Assembly (NCBI GenBank): GCA_048499435.1
Contig: JASNZW010000001.1
Span: 955,761-1,019,760 of the forward strand
DNA from: DAOTWC01 sp048499435
GTDB lineage: Bacteria; Chloroflexota; Anaerolineae; Aggregatilineales; Phototrophicaceae
Length of the DNA: 64,000 bases
Reading direction: 5' to 3'
Shown: piece by piece, positions 52,730 through 61,583 of the stretch
Layout: the number at the start of each line of letters is the position of its first letter
How positions within the stretch are numbered: position 1 is the stretch's first letter
Translations under genes and position numbers: made by a program
The notes under the pieces: model-generated
The model's input: the letters and a program-made list of their open reading frames with translations, nothing else
Told to the model about the DNA's origin: nothing
The model's database searches: none

Positions 52730-53959
52730 TTACGGACAGTCAGGGAAATCCCGGCTATAAGGTGGCTGTGCCTGATATTCTTCCGGATCAGAAAGCCAGA
52801 ACTGGCTCACCATCGGGTAGACCTGAATGACCGAGTTGCGCCATTCGCCGTTAATGTTGGCGACCTGGTTCAGATAGACATCCGTGACCACGTTGTGATG
52901 ATCATCGAAGTGGACGAAGGACGCCGGCGCCACCAGTGACGTTAACTGCAGCGCTTCGCGATAGGCTTCCTGATCTTCGACGTTTCCGTGAACACGGGCA
53001 GCCGCCAGCAGCGCCCATTTAGTGGCCCGGTAGTAATTCTCAACGAACAGCGACGGAGCGCGGCCGCGCAGCTCACCAAAGGCCTCATCCAGCGCCCGGA
53101 ACTCAGGGGTAGTGAGGTCGCCCGTCATAATTGACCCGGAGACGACGCCTTCCAGAAGCTCACCGACCGAAGCCAGCTGAGCGGCGTCAATAGTTACCGT
53201 GCCGCCCAGGATGGGGATGTCGCCAAGAACGCCGTATTCGTCCATCTGCGTGACGAAGTTAACCGCGTCAGTGCCGCCCAGGGCAACAAACAGCGCATCA
53301 ATGTCTGTCGGAATCTGAGCGATGATGGAGCTGTAGTCGCTGGTTCCAAGCGGCACCCAGAACTTCTGAGGAACGCTGCCGCCAGCCGCGCAGAACGTGT
53401 GCATGAAACCGCCTACCTGCGCATAGGGGAACGCATAGTCTTCAGCGATCGTCACGACACGCCGGTAACCATTGTTATAGGCCCAGTCGCCCAGCGGGAA
53501 CATTGGCTGCGCGCCAGTGTACGATGTCCGCCACACATTCGGCTTGACACCGCGCATGGTGATGTCTTCGGCGGCCGCGCCCGCCACAATGATCGTTACA
53601 TCGGGCCATTCATCCGCGTTGTTCTTCACGGCCTCACCCGCCGAACCGCTCAGCGGGCCTAGAACAATGTCAACATTGTCCCGGTTGACCAGCGCGCGCG
53701 TCTTCTCGATGGAGGTGTTGGGGTCAGCCGCGTCGTCTTCGATAAACAGTTCGATTGGCCGGCCAGCAATCTGGCCCCCGAATTCCGCCACCGCCAGCTG
53801 GACACCATCAACACCATCAGCGCCAAGCTGGGCAAGGGGGCCGGTCAGGCTTGCGAGAACGCCGATACGAATGGGTTCAACCGCATCCTGCGCAATTGCA
53901 GCGGCGCCGATGCTTAGGATGAGAACCACCGTCAGTGCCAGAAAAAGCTTGCGTTTCAT
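52730..53959 (-). CDS. Periplasmic binding protein of a liv-type ABC transporter
   Basis: About 409 residues with signal peptide MKRKLFLALTVVLILSIGAAAIAQ. Type I periplasmic-binding fold (PF13458-like): IRIGVLASLTGPLAQLG, VDIVLGPLSGSAGEAV and RRVVTIAEDYAFPYAQ. Closely related proteins bind amino acids, amides or aromatic and dicarboxylic acids; the ligand here is open. ATG at 53959 has AGGAG upstream, preferred over the longer frame. It is the first gene of the transporter operon. Confidence 0.88.
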   Translation of the reverse strand: MKRKLFLALTVVLILSIGAAAIAQDAVEPIRIGVLASLTGPLAQLGADGVDGVQLAVAEFGGQIAGRPIELFIEDDAADPNTSIEKTRALVNRDNVDIVLGPLSGSAGEAVKNNADEWPDVTIIVAGAAAEDITMRGVKPNVWRTSYTGAQPMFPLGDWAYNNGYRRVVTIAEDYAFPYAQVGGFMHTFCAAGGSVPQKFWVPLGTSDYSSIIAQIPTDIDALFVALGGTDAVNFVTQMDEYGVLGDIPILGGTVTIDAAQLASVGELLEGVVSGSIMTGDLTTPEFRALDEAFGELRGRAPSLFVENYYRATKWALLAAARVHGNVEDQEAYREALQLTSLVAPASFVHFDDHHNVVTDVYLNQVANINGEWRNSVIQVYPMVSQFWLSDPEEYQAQPPYSRDFPDCP

Positions 53960-54133
53960 ATTTCCTTTTCTCCTTGAAAGCTGCATCGTGCCCGAAATAT
54001 GATAGTGCCGTTGTTCGCCTTTGCCCTCCTTTTACCGAAATAATGTCGTTCTGATTAGCAACCAGCCGCGCGGTCGGCACAGGTTGCCGGCCAGGCCGCG
54101 GCTGCGGAAATAGCTGACGAGCTGCTGTAATCG

Positions 54134-54853
54134 CTATCGGTTCGTGTTTCCTTCGTCTTCCACTGACGGTTCGGCCGTAATGAGCGGGCAGTCATCGCGA
54201 ACGCGCCTCAGGTGATCAAGCATCGCGGCGCGCGCAGCTTGCGGGTCCTGGGCAGCAACAGCATCAAGAATCCGCTGATGTTCCTCACGAGTTATCCTGC
54301 CCCGATCAGGCAGTTGAATCAGGCGCCGACGCTGGTCGTGTATGAGCGCCGTTACTGAATTGAGCAGAATGGGAATAATCCTGTTTCCCATCGCCTCTGC
54401 CAGAATGCCGTGAAACTCAGAGTCCGCCTGTGCCCACGCTTCAACGTTGTACCGATGATCGTCTAAAATCTCTATAGTCTGCCGGAGGGCGCTAAGCTGC
54501 TCCGGGGTTATATTCAAAGCTGCCTGCGCAGCGATCTCCGGCTCCAGAATTTCACGTATTTCCGTCAGATCATAAAAAGCATCAGTATAGCCAAATTTTA
54601 TCAGCGCGTTGAACGAGCGTCGCATTGCGCTGGCCGTCTGGTTGGTGACAAAGGTTCCGCGGCCAAGCTGAATGTCAACCAGCCCTTTTTCCCGAAGCGT
54701 TTTTACGGCCTCGCGCACCGCTACCCTGCTCACACCGAATTCCTTAGTCAGCTCGCGCTCTGAAGGCAGCTTGTCACCGGGCGTAAGCTCTCCGCTGAGA
54801 ATTTGCTGCTCAATTTTGGTAACAATCTGCTCATAAATACGAGTGGCATCCAT
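54134..54853 (-). CDS. GntR-family regulator, FadR/FCD type
   Basis: 239 residues. N-terminal winged helix with LTPGDKLPSERELTKEFGVSRVAVREAVKTLREKGLVDIQLGRGTFV, the GntR signature, and a helical FCD effector domain (ILEPEIAAQAALNITPEQL to DHLRRVRDDCPL) holding the usual metal-ligand histidines. Such proteins bind organic acids and release DNA. It is encoded opposite the lactate-permease-like gene, with an operator overlapping its own -10, so it likely represses itself and one or both flanking transcripts. The liv operon follows it on the same strand after about 170 bases. Confidence 0.9.
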   Translation of the reverse strand: MDATRIYEQIVTKIEQQILSGELTPGDKLPSERELTKEFGVSRVAVREAVKTLREKGLVDIQLGRGTFVTNQTASAMRRSFNALIKFGYTDAFYDLTEIREILEPEIAAQAALNITPEQLSALRQTIEILDDHRYNVEAWAQADSEFHGILAEAMGNRIIPILLNSVTALIHDQRRRLIQLPDRGRITREEHQRILDAVAAQDPQAARAAMLDHLRRVRDDCPLITAEPSVEDEGNTNR

Positions 54854-54906
54854 ATCAGTCTCAGCAGATAAACCTTAAAAACACTTTTGTGGTATGATCG
54901 GTCTGT

Positions 54907-54946
54907 CTGGTAGGACCAGTATAACGTGAACCATAGCCGGAGTCAA
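54907..54946 (-). promoter_or_regulatory. FadR-type operator and promoter of the GntR gene
   Basis: CTGGT (54907-54911), three bases, ACCAG (54915-54919): the TGGTnnnACCA palindrome bound by GntR/FCD repressors. On the minus strand TTGACT (54946-54941), a 17-base spacer and TATACT (54923-54918) form a near-consensus promoter whose -10 overlaps the operator by two bases. For the plus-strand permease gene a TATGAT (54893-54898) lies just before it. Confidence 0.75.
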
Positions 54947-55031
54947 CAAATCAGCAGTCAGTTTTTCGCTACACCGTGCAGGGGGCTTTGCAGGACCCGC
55001 TGCAAACTTTATATCTACTGCCAACCCAAAG

Positions 55032-56627
55032 ATGACAATCATGCCAAAGATTATTACAAGCGCGGCTGCGATTGCACTGTTAATGGGCGCGATCATTACT
55101 GCGCCGTTCTGGCCCCCGGCGCGCGTCATTGCGGCGCTTTACCCAATACTGATGGTTCTGGCTGTGATGACTGTCTTTCGCTGGGGCGGACAGCGCGCCG
55201 GCCCTATCGGCCTTCTCATCGGGATAGCGGTCGCAGGGGCTTTCTTTGGGTTAACTTCTTCGACACTGCTGGTATCGCAGGTTAAGGGGCTTGTTATCTC
55301 TGCGCTGGTGCTGATTGTCCTCTGGCCGGCGCTCATTTTATACAATCTGGTTAATGAGATTGGTGGCATCGAGGCGACCGCGCGCGCCCTGCGGAAACTT
55401 ATCACCGACCACGGCCTGCTGTTAATCATGCTGACGTGGACCTTCAGCGCTATCCTCGAAGGGGTTGCCGGGTTCGGCATTCCAATTGCGATAATCGCGC
55501 CAATGCTGGTAACGCTCGGTGTTACACCGGTTGCCGCTGTCGCGGCGGCGGCGGTCGGCCATGCGTGGTCGGTCGCGTTCGGCGATATGGGCGTTATCTT
55601 CCAAACGCTGATCAGCGTCACTAATGCCGACCCAAATGCGATCATCCCGTATGCTGCGGTGCTGCTCGGCTTCACCTGCCTTTTATGCGGGTTTGCTACC
55701 ATGCGGATTCTCAGGCTGACAGGCTATGGGCTGTTGATCGTCATCCTTACGGCGACTATGAGCCTGACTCAGTACGCGGCAGCGGCCTCAGGCTTAGCCT
55801 CAATGGCGGGCCTTCTGGCGGGGCTGGCCGGGATTGGCGCGGGCGCGCTGCTCGTAAGGCTGCCCAGGCTGAAGCGCGCAGGCGCTCCGCCGGCTGAGGC
55901 AGCCGGCCCTTTGCTCGCGGGCAGTTCAACCCCGCTAAGGGCCGCAGTAGCCAGTTACAGCGCTTTAACCGTGATCTTCGCTGGCGTTGTTCTGATCGCG
56001 CCGCTCAACCAGGCGCTTAAAACTGTTAAGTGGAGCATCGCCTTCCCCTATGGGGCGCCGCACTTTGAACAAGTCATCTACCCCCTGACCCATCCGGGAA
56101 CGATCGTGCTGCTGGTCACAGTTCTGAGCTACCTTATCTACCGCAGCATTGGTCTGCTGGGGCGGGGTGACGGGCGTTTGGCGCTGCGCAAGGCTTCGCG
56201 CGCCGCGCTGCCAGTGACCATCGGCATCGTGACGATGGTGGGGCTTTCAACATTGATGGAGTTCACCGGCATGACGCAGCTGCTGGCTGAGGCGCTGAGC
56301 GGCGGACTTAGCCGTTTCTTCCCCGTGGTTTCACCGCTGGTTGGCATGGTCGGGGCGTTCGCCACTGGCAGCAACAACAACTCGAACGTGCTGCTTGGCC
56401 CCTTGCAGAACAACATCGCGCACATTCTGGGCATCACGCCGGCGCTGCTGCTGGCCGCGCAAACCACCGGCGGCGCGATTGGCAGCATGATCGCGCCGGC
56501 CAAGATTATCGTGGGCTGCAGCACAGTCAACCTGAAAGATCGCGATGGCGATGTGCTGCGCATCACCATGCCTTACGGCCTGGCGATCGGCCTGATCGTC
56601 GGCGTCGTCGCGCTGGCGCTGGCCTGA
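55032..56627 (+). CDS. Lactate-permease (LctP) family transporter
   Basis: 531 residues with about 13 membrane helices. Family features are LVNEIGGIEATARALRKLITDHGLLLIMLTWTFSAILEGVAGFGIPIAIIAPML, TPVAAVAAAAVGHAWSVAFGDMG and the late SPLVGMVGAFATGSNNNSNVLLGPLQ. It moves L-lactate, glycolate or a related hydroxy acid with protons. It is divergently placed from the GntR regulator and shares its operator region, so it may be induced by the same acid. ATG at 55032 or 55041. Confidence 0.88.
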   Translation: MTIMPKIITSAAAIALLMGAIITAPFWPPARVIAALYPILMVLAVMTVFRWGGQRAGPIGLLIGIAVAGAFFGLTSSTLLVSQVKGLVISALVLIVLWPALILYNLVNEIGGIEATARALRKLITDHGLLLIMLTWTFSAILEGVAGFGIPIAIIAPMLVTLGVTPVAAVAAAAVGHAWSVAFGDMGVIFQTLISVTNADPNAIIPYAAVLLGFTCLLCGFATMRILRLTGYGLLIVILTATMSLTQYAAAASGLASMAGLLAGLAGIGAGALLVRLPRLKRAGAPPAEAAGPLLAGSSTPLRAAVASYSALTVIFAGVVLIAPLNQALKTVKWSIAFPYGAPHFEQVIYPLTHPGTIVLLVTVLSYLIYRSIGLLGRGDGRLALRKASRAALPVTIGIVTMVGLSTLMEFTGMTQLLAEALSGGLSRFFPVVSPLVGMVGAFATGSNNNSNVLLGPLQNNIAHILGITPALLLAAQTTGGAIGSMIAPAKIIVGCSTVNLKDRDGDVLRITMPYGLAIGLIVGVVALALA

Positions 56628-56735
56628 GCGTTGAGCTGTAGATCAGCATCGAGCCTCACCCCGCCTTGCCGACACAGCGGCGCTTCGGTACACTCTGAAG
56701 CTGGCAATCAGCGACATTCACGACGTGAGGTGACC

Positions 56736-57620
56736 ATGAGAGTGCGCCGCGCGCTGCTGTTCGTACCTGGCGATGACCGGCATAAGATTGAAAAAGCCGC
56801 CGCCCTTGACCTTGACGCCGTGATCATGGACCTGGAGGACGGCGTGGCCTTCAGCCGTAAAGCGGCCGCGCGCGAGATCACCGCCGCCGCCCTGCGCGAG
56901 CTGGACTTCGGGCGCGCCGAACGGCTGGTGCGCATCAACGTCGTGGGCGCGGGCACCGGCTATGAAGCCGATATTCAGGCCACCGTGCCCTTCCGCCCGG
57001 ACGGCTACGTCGTCCCTAAGGTCGAGTCGGGGGTGGAGCTGAGCCAGGTGGCGCGGCTGGTGGTGGCTGCCGAACACGAACGCGGCTGGCCCGGCGGCGC
57101 GATCCAGTTGTTCCCGATCATAGAGACGGCGCGCGGCGTAGTGAACCTGCGCGATATTGTCGAAAGCACGCCGCGCCTGGGCGGGCTGATCTTCGGCGCG
57201 GAGGACCTGGCGGGCGATATGGGCGCGCTGCGCACGCCGGACGGCTGGGAAGTGTTCTACGCGCGCAGCGCCGTCGTGATCCACGCGCGCGCGCTGGGCC
57301 TGGACGCGATTGACACGCCCTACGTCCACCTGGAGAACCTGACCGGGCTGGCGGCGGACGCTGAGCAGGCGCATTATATGGGTTACACTGGTAAGCTGGC
57401 GATTCACCCGCGCCAGCTAGAGCCGATCTACCGTGTGTTCACCCCGCGCCCGGACGATATCGCCCGCGCCCGCCGCGTGATCGCCGCTTACCGGGAACAC
57501 CAGGAAGCCGGCGCTGGCGTGTTCGTGCTGGACGGCAAAATGATTGACCTGCCGATGGTGCGCTACGCTGAAAGTGTGCTGGCCCGCGCCCAGGCCGCCG
57601 GCGTCCTGACGCCAGAGTGA
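56736..57620 (+). CDS. CitE-like HpcH/HpaI aldolase (CoA-ester lyase family)
   Basis: 294 residues, TIM barrel. RALLFVPGDDRHKIEKAAALDLDAVIMDLEDGVAFSRK carries the metal-binding acidic motif, RLVRINVVG the Arg of the CoA/acyl site, FPIIETARGVVN the second acid and FGAEDLAGDMG the Asp. Relatives cleave malyl- or citramalyl-CoA or citryl units. Specific substrate unknown. ATG at 56736 has GAGGTGA directly upstream. It lies about 110 bases after the permease gene. Confidence 0.85.
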   Translation: MRVRRALLFVPGDDRHKIEKAAALDLDAVIMDLEDGVAFSRKAAAREITAAALRELDFGRAERLVRINVVGAGTGYEADIQATVPFRPDGYVVPKVESGVELSQVARLVVAAEHERGWPGGAIQLFPIIETARGVVNLRDIVESTPRLGGLIFGAEDLAGDMGALRTPDGWEVFYARSAVVIHARALGLDAIDTPYVHLENLTGLAADAEQAHYMGYTGKLAIHPRQLEPIYRVFTPRPDDIARARRVIAAYREHQEAGAGVFVLDGKMIDLPMVRYAESVLARAQAAGVLTPE

Positions 57621-57660
57621 ACACCGCGCAGCATAGCCGAGACGCAGAGAGGACGATATT

Positions 57661-58089
57661 ATGACAGCAACGATCCCCGCTTCAGCAGCTATTCCCGCCT
57701 CGCATCGCGATTTACTGGAGCGGCCGATTGTCGTGACGCTGGTGACGGTGATGCCCAACGGCCAGCCGCAGGCGTCGCCAGTGTGGTTCATGTATGACGG
57801 TACGCACATCCTCATCAACACGGCGCGCGGCCGGCAGAAAGACCGCAACATGACCGCTGACCCCCGCGTGACTGTGCTGGTGATTGACCCGGACAACCCT
57901 TATCGCTACCTGGAAGTGCGCGGGATCGCGGTGGCGGTCGAGACAGGCGCGCTTGACATGATCAACGCGCTGGCGAAACGGTACCGCAATGTCGATCAGT
58001 ATTACGGCGGCGTGGCCCCGCTTGAACAGGGCGCGCGCGAGACGCGCGTGACCTATAAGATCAGGCCCACGCACGTCACGACGCGCTAG
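57661..58089 (+). CDS. PPOX-class flavin/F420-binding oxidoreductase-like protein
   Basis: 142 residues, split-barrel fold. Typical pattern: VTLVTVMPNGQPQASPVWFMYDGTHILINTARGRQKDRNMTADPRVTVLV then YLEVRGIAVAVE. Such proteins bind FMN or F420 and reduce small substrates; the cofactor is not decided by sequence alone. The adjacent TetR gene starts at the base after its stop codon, so they form one transcript. Confidence 0.85.
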   Translation: MTATIPASAAIPASHRDLLERPIVVTLVTVMPNGQPQASPVWFMYDGTHILINTARGRQKDRNMTADPRVTVLVIDPDNPYRYLEVRGIAVAVETGALDMINALAKRYRNVDQYYGGVAPLEQGARETRVTYKIRPTHVTTR

Positions 58090-58662
58090 ATGGCCAACAA
58101 CCTGTTCCGGCCCGCCCCCCTGCCGCACCGGTCCGACGCGGTGAAAAACCGCGCGCTGCTGCTGCAAACTGCGCGCCGCCTGTTCGACCAGCACGGCGTG
58201 GACGCCATTTCGATGTCGGCTGTCGCCGAGGCGGCGGGGATGGGCAAGGGCACGCTGTACCGCAACTTCGACAGCAAGGCTCAGCTCTGCCACGCGCTGC
58301 TGGACGAGGAAATGCGCGCGCTGCAGGAACGCACGCTGCTGCGCCTGCGCCAGCAGGGCGACCCGCGCGCTGATCTGCTGTGGTTTGTCGAAGAAGCGGC
58401 GCATTTTACCGCCCACAACACCGACCTGCTCATGGTTGACCCCCGCCTGATGCTGGCCCGCCCGGCGCATCTGTGGTGGCGGCAGACGATTCACGCGCTG
58501 CTGCTGCGCGCCGGCTTCAGCGGCGACCTGAGCTACTTCACCGACGCAATCTACATGCTGCTGGATGTGCAGATGATCGCCTTCCAGCGCCGCGTCCTGG
58601 GTTACGATGTCGAACGCATCGTCGCTGGGCTGCACGCGCTGCTGGCGTTCATCATCCCCTGA
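58090..58662 (+). CDS. TetR-family regulator
   Basis: 190 residues. N-terminal HTH: RLFDQHGVDAISMSAVAEAAGMGKGTLYRNFDSKAQLCHALL. The helical C-terminal half carries an unusual His/Asp-rich patch (EEAAHFTAHNTDLLMVDPRLM). It follows the PPOX gene directly and precedes yceI; two matching palindromes lie between it and yceI, so it may repress yceI. Confidence 0.9.
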   Translation: MANNLFRPAPLPHRSDAVKNRALLLQTARRLFDQHGVDAISMSAVAEAAGMGKGTLYRNFDSKAQLCHALLDEEMRALQERTLLRLRQQGDPRADLLWFVEEAAHFTAHNTDLLMVDPRLMLARPAHLWWRQTIHALLLRAGFSGDLSYFTDAIYMLLDVQMIAFQRRVLGYDVERIVAGLHALLAFIIP

Positions 58663-58663
58663 T

Positions 58664-58751
58664 CGGACCGCCGTCCGTTTCTAATCAGATATTCAGCCTG
58701 GGGCGAATATTCCCTGGTATACTAAGCTTATTGATAAGCGGACCACAGTCC
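58664..58751 (+). promoter_or_regulatory. yceI promoter with paired GGACnnnnGTCC palindromes
   Basis: GGAC-cgcc-GTCC at 58665-58676 and GGAC-caca-GTCC at 58740-58751, 75 bases apart, flank a -10 TATACT (58718-58723). The spacing places one site upstream of the promoter and one over the transcription start, a usual arrangement for TetR operators. Confidence 0.5.
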
Positions 58752-58776
58752 ACTAATTCCCTGGAGGGACGGCACA

Positions 58777-59322
58777 ATGGCAACCTGGAACTTCGACCCC
58801 ACCCACACCGCGGCTGAGTTTTCGGCCCGCCACATGATGATCGCCACGGTGCGCGGCGGTTTTCGCAACGTCAGCGGCACGCTTGAGTTTGACCCGGCCA
58901 ACCCCGCCGCCGCGCGCGTGGAGGCGGTTATCCCAACGGCTGACATGGTCTCGACCGGCATGGCTGACCGCGACAACCACCTCAAGAGCCAGGACTTTCT
59001 CGACGTCGCCAACTACCCGACGATCACGTTCAAGAGCACGCGCGTCGAGCCGCGAGACAGCCAGCACGCCAAAATCTACGGCGACCTGACCATCCGCGGC
59101 GTCACGCGCGAAGTGGTGCTGGACGCTGAATACCTGGGTGAGGCCACCAGCCCCTGGGGCGATCAGCGCGTCGGCTTCACCGGCAAAGTGACCATTGACC
59201 GCGAGGACTTCGGCCTCACCTGGAACGTGGCGCTGGAGGCCGGCGGCTGGCTGGTAGGCCGGGAAGTGAAGATCGCGCTGGACGTGGAAGCCGTTAAGGT
59301 GACGGAAGAAGTGCCCGCCTGA
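58777..59322 (+). CDS. yceI: YceI-family lipid-binding protein
   Basis: 181 residues, no signal peptide, cytoplasmic version of the lipocalin-like YceI barrel. Patterns: WNFDPTHTAAEFSARHMMIATVRGGFRNVSGTLEFDP, FLDVANYPTITFKSTRV and LTIRGVTREVVLDAEYLG. YceI proteins bind isoprenoid-type lipids. GGAGGGA precedes the ATG, and a strong terminator follows the gene. Confidence 0.92.
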   Translation: MATWNFDPTHTAAEFSARHMMIATVRGGFRNVSGTLEFDPANPAAARVEAVIPTADMVSTGMADRDNHLKSQDFLDVANYPTITFKSTRVEPRDSQHAKIYGDLTIRGVTREVVLDAEYLGEATSPWGDQRVGFTGKVTIDREDFGLTWNVALEAGGWLVGREVKIALDVEAVKVTEEVPA

Positions 59323-59344
59323 CGCGCCGCAAACGTTTAACGAA

Positions 59345-59373
59345 CCCCCTGGCCGCGCGGCCAGGGGGTTTTT
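59345..59373 (+). terminator. Rho-independent terminator of yceI
   Basis: CCCCCTGGCC (59345-59354), loop GCGC, GGCCAGGGGG (59359-59368), then five T residues. Confidence 0.9.
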
Positions 59374-59470
59374 GATTCCCGGCGCGGGCCTTGCCAGTCC
59401 AGCGCGGATGACAGGGCGCGGCCAGCGCGTTATGATCGGCGGACGGTGACCGTGTGAACAGGAGTCGAAG

Positions 59471-60685
59471 ATGGCAAGCGCCCCGGCAGTGATTGTCATG
59501 GGCACGATGGACACCAAAGGCGCTGAACTCACCTTTCTGGCGGAGCGTGTGCGCGCGCATGGCTGCCGCGCCCTGTTGATGGATGTCAGCGCCAACCGCG
59601 ACACACCCTTTCAGGCCGATATCTCATCGGCGGAGGTGGCGCGCGCCGCCGGCCAGGACATTGACGCGGTGCGCGCGCTGCCGCGCGGCGAGGCCGTCAG
59701 CGTTATCTGCGACGGGGCTGCCGCGCTGCTGGCGGACATCATCGCCAGCGGGCGCGCGCACGGCGTGATCGGCGCGGGCGGCAGCGGCGGCACGACCATC
59801 TGCGCCGCCGCCATGCGCGCGCTGCCCTACGGTGTGCCGAAGGTGCTGGTTTCAACGCTGGCGTCGGGCAACACGCGCTGGCATGTGGACATCTCAGACA
59901 TCGTGATGATGCCGTCGCTGCTGGACATCAGCGGGCTGAACCCGCTGCTGGAGATGGTGCTGAACAACGCCGCCGCCGCTGTCTGCGGCATGGCGCGCGG
60001 CCACCAGCCCTACGCGCCGTCGGGGAAAACGGTCGTCGCGCTGACGATGTACGGCACGACAACGCCCGGCGTCAGCCGCGCGCGCCAGGATGTTGAGCAG
60101 GCCGGGTATGAAACCTGGGTGTTCCACGCTTCGGGCGTCGGCGGGCGCACAATGGAACGCCTGCTGCGGCTGGGCCGCATCCACGCTGTACTGGACATGA
60201 CGCTGGCAGAGATCGGCGCGCACCTGGTGGGCGGCCTGCACGACGCCGGCCCAGACCGGCTGGCCGCCGCCGGCGCGCTGGGGCTGCCGCAGGTGATCGT
60301 GCCGGGCGCGGCGGACACAATCGTGCTGCCCCCACGCGATCAGGTCCCGGAGCGCTTCGCCGGGCGCACGCTCAACTTCCACAACCCGACGATGACCACC
60401 ATGCGCACCAACGCCGCCGAGAACGTGGCGATCGCGCGCTTTATCGCCGACAAGCTCAACCAGGCGCGCGGGCCGGTGGTGGTGGCGCTGCCGCTGGGCG
60501 GCCTGTCCAGCATTGACCGGCCCGGCAAAATTTTCTACGACCCGGCGGCCAACGCCGCCCTGTTCGACACCCTGCGGGCGGCGCTTAACCCGGCTGTCCG
60601 CGTGGTCGAAAGCGAGCATCACCTGGACGACCCGGCGTTTGCCGCGCTGGCCGCCCAACTGCTGCTTGAGCTGCTTAACCTGTAA
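59471..60685 (+). CDS. Tm-1-like ATP-binding (UPF0261) protein, copy B
   Basis: 404 residues, paralogue of the product of 49027-50283. VIVMGTMDTKGAELTFLAERV and VIGAGGSGGTTICAAAMRALPYGVPKVLVSTLASGNTRWHVD are the family loops. By eye it is clearly diverged from copy A. It is followed after 49 bases by a TIM-barrel gene in the same order of domains as in fused eukaryotic proteins. Function unknown. Confidence 0.85.
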   Translation: MASAPAVIVMGTMDTKGAELTFLAERVRAHGCRALLMDVSANRDTPFQADISSAEVARAAGQDIDAVRALPRGEAVSVICDGAAALLADIIASGRAHGVIGAGGSGGTTICAAAMRALPYGVPKVLVSTLASGNTRWHVDISDIVMMPSLLDISGLNPLLEMVLNNAAAAVCGMARGHQPYAPSGKTVVALTMYGTTTPGVSRARQDVEQAGYETWVFHASGVGGRTMERLLRLGRIHAVLDMTLAEIGAHLVGGLHDAGPDRLAAAGALGLPQVIVPGAADTIVLPPRDQVPERFAGRTLNFHNPTMTTMRTNAAENVAIARFIADKLNQARGPVVVALPLGGLSSIDRPGKIFYDPAANAALFDTLRAALNPAVRVVESEHHLDDPAFAALAAQLLLELLNL

Positions 60686-60734
60686 CCGCGCCCCGGCCAG
60701 GCGGCGCGGCCAACCACAAGGGAGGCTTTTCACG

Positions 60735-61574
60735 ATGCGACAATATACCCGCCAGGAACTGCTGGCCCGGCTGCGCGCGCGGCTGGACAGCGGCCACATC
60801 ATCGTCGCCGCCGGGGCCGGGACCGGCATCTCAGCCAAGTTCGAGGAAGCGGGCGGCGCTGACCTGCTGCTGGTGTTCAACTCTGGCCTGTACCGGATGC
60901 ACGGCCTGGGGTCGCTTTCCGGCCTGCTGGCCTACGGCGACGCCAACGCTATCGCGCTGGAGATGGGCGAGCGCTACATCCTGCCGGTGGTGAAGGACGT
61001 GCCGGTTATCTGTTCGGTTAACGGGACCGATCCGACGCGCGTGATGCGCGCGCACCTGCGGCGCATTATGGACGCCGGCTTTTCCGGTGTGAACAACTTC
61101 CCGACCGTCGGCCTGATTGACGGCAACTTCCGCGCGACGCTGGAAAAAACCGGCATGGGCTACTATAAAGAAGCCGAGATGATCGCGCTGGCGCACGAGC
61201 AGGGCAGCTTCACGATGGCCTATGCGTTTAACGCCGCCGAGGCGCGCCTGATGGCGCAGGCCGGCTGTGACCTGCTGCTGGCGCACGTCGGCCTGACCGC
61301 CGGCGGCTCAGTTGGCGCTGAGGAAACGATGACGCTGGAGCAGGCCGCCGCGCTGGTGGACGAGATGCAGACGGCGGCGCGCGCCGTCAGGCCGGACATT
61401 CTCACGCTGTGTCACGGCGGGCCGATCGTCACGCCGGAGGATGTCGAGCGCCTGCTGACGCTGACAGCGGTGGCGGGCTTCGTCGGCGCGTCCAGCATGG
61501 AGCGCCTGCCAGTGGAGCGCGGCATCACCGAGACGACGCGGCGCTTCGCCAGCATCCGGCTGCCGGGCCGTTAG
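60735..61574 (+). CDS. PEP-hydrolase-like TIM-barrel protein, copy C
   Basis: 279 residues. IIVAAGAGTGISAKFEEAGGADLLLVFNSGLYRMHGLGSLSGLLAYGDANAIALEM is the family N-terminus, and LLLAHVGLTAGGSVG, TLCHGGPIVTPEDVERLL and GASSMERLPVERGI the later loops. It resembles the copy at 50345-51178 most. GGAGG lies nine bases upstream of the ATG. It converges on the penicillin-binding protein gene, nine bases away. Confidence 0.83.
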   Translation: MRQYTRQELLARLRARLDSGHIIVAAGAGTGISAKFEEAGGADLLLVFNSGLYRMHGLGSLSGLLAYGDANAIALEMGERYILPVVKDVPVICSVNGTDPTRVMRAHLRRIMDAGFSGVNNFPTVGLIDGNFRATLEKTGMGYYKEAEMIALAHEQGSFTMAYAFNAAEARLMAQAGCDLLLAHVGLTAGGSVGAEETMTLEQAAALVDEMQTAARAVRPDILTLCHGGPIVTPEDVERLLTLTAVAGFVGASSMERLPVERGITETTRRFASIRLPGR

Positions 61575-61583
61575 CGCGCCCGC

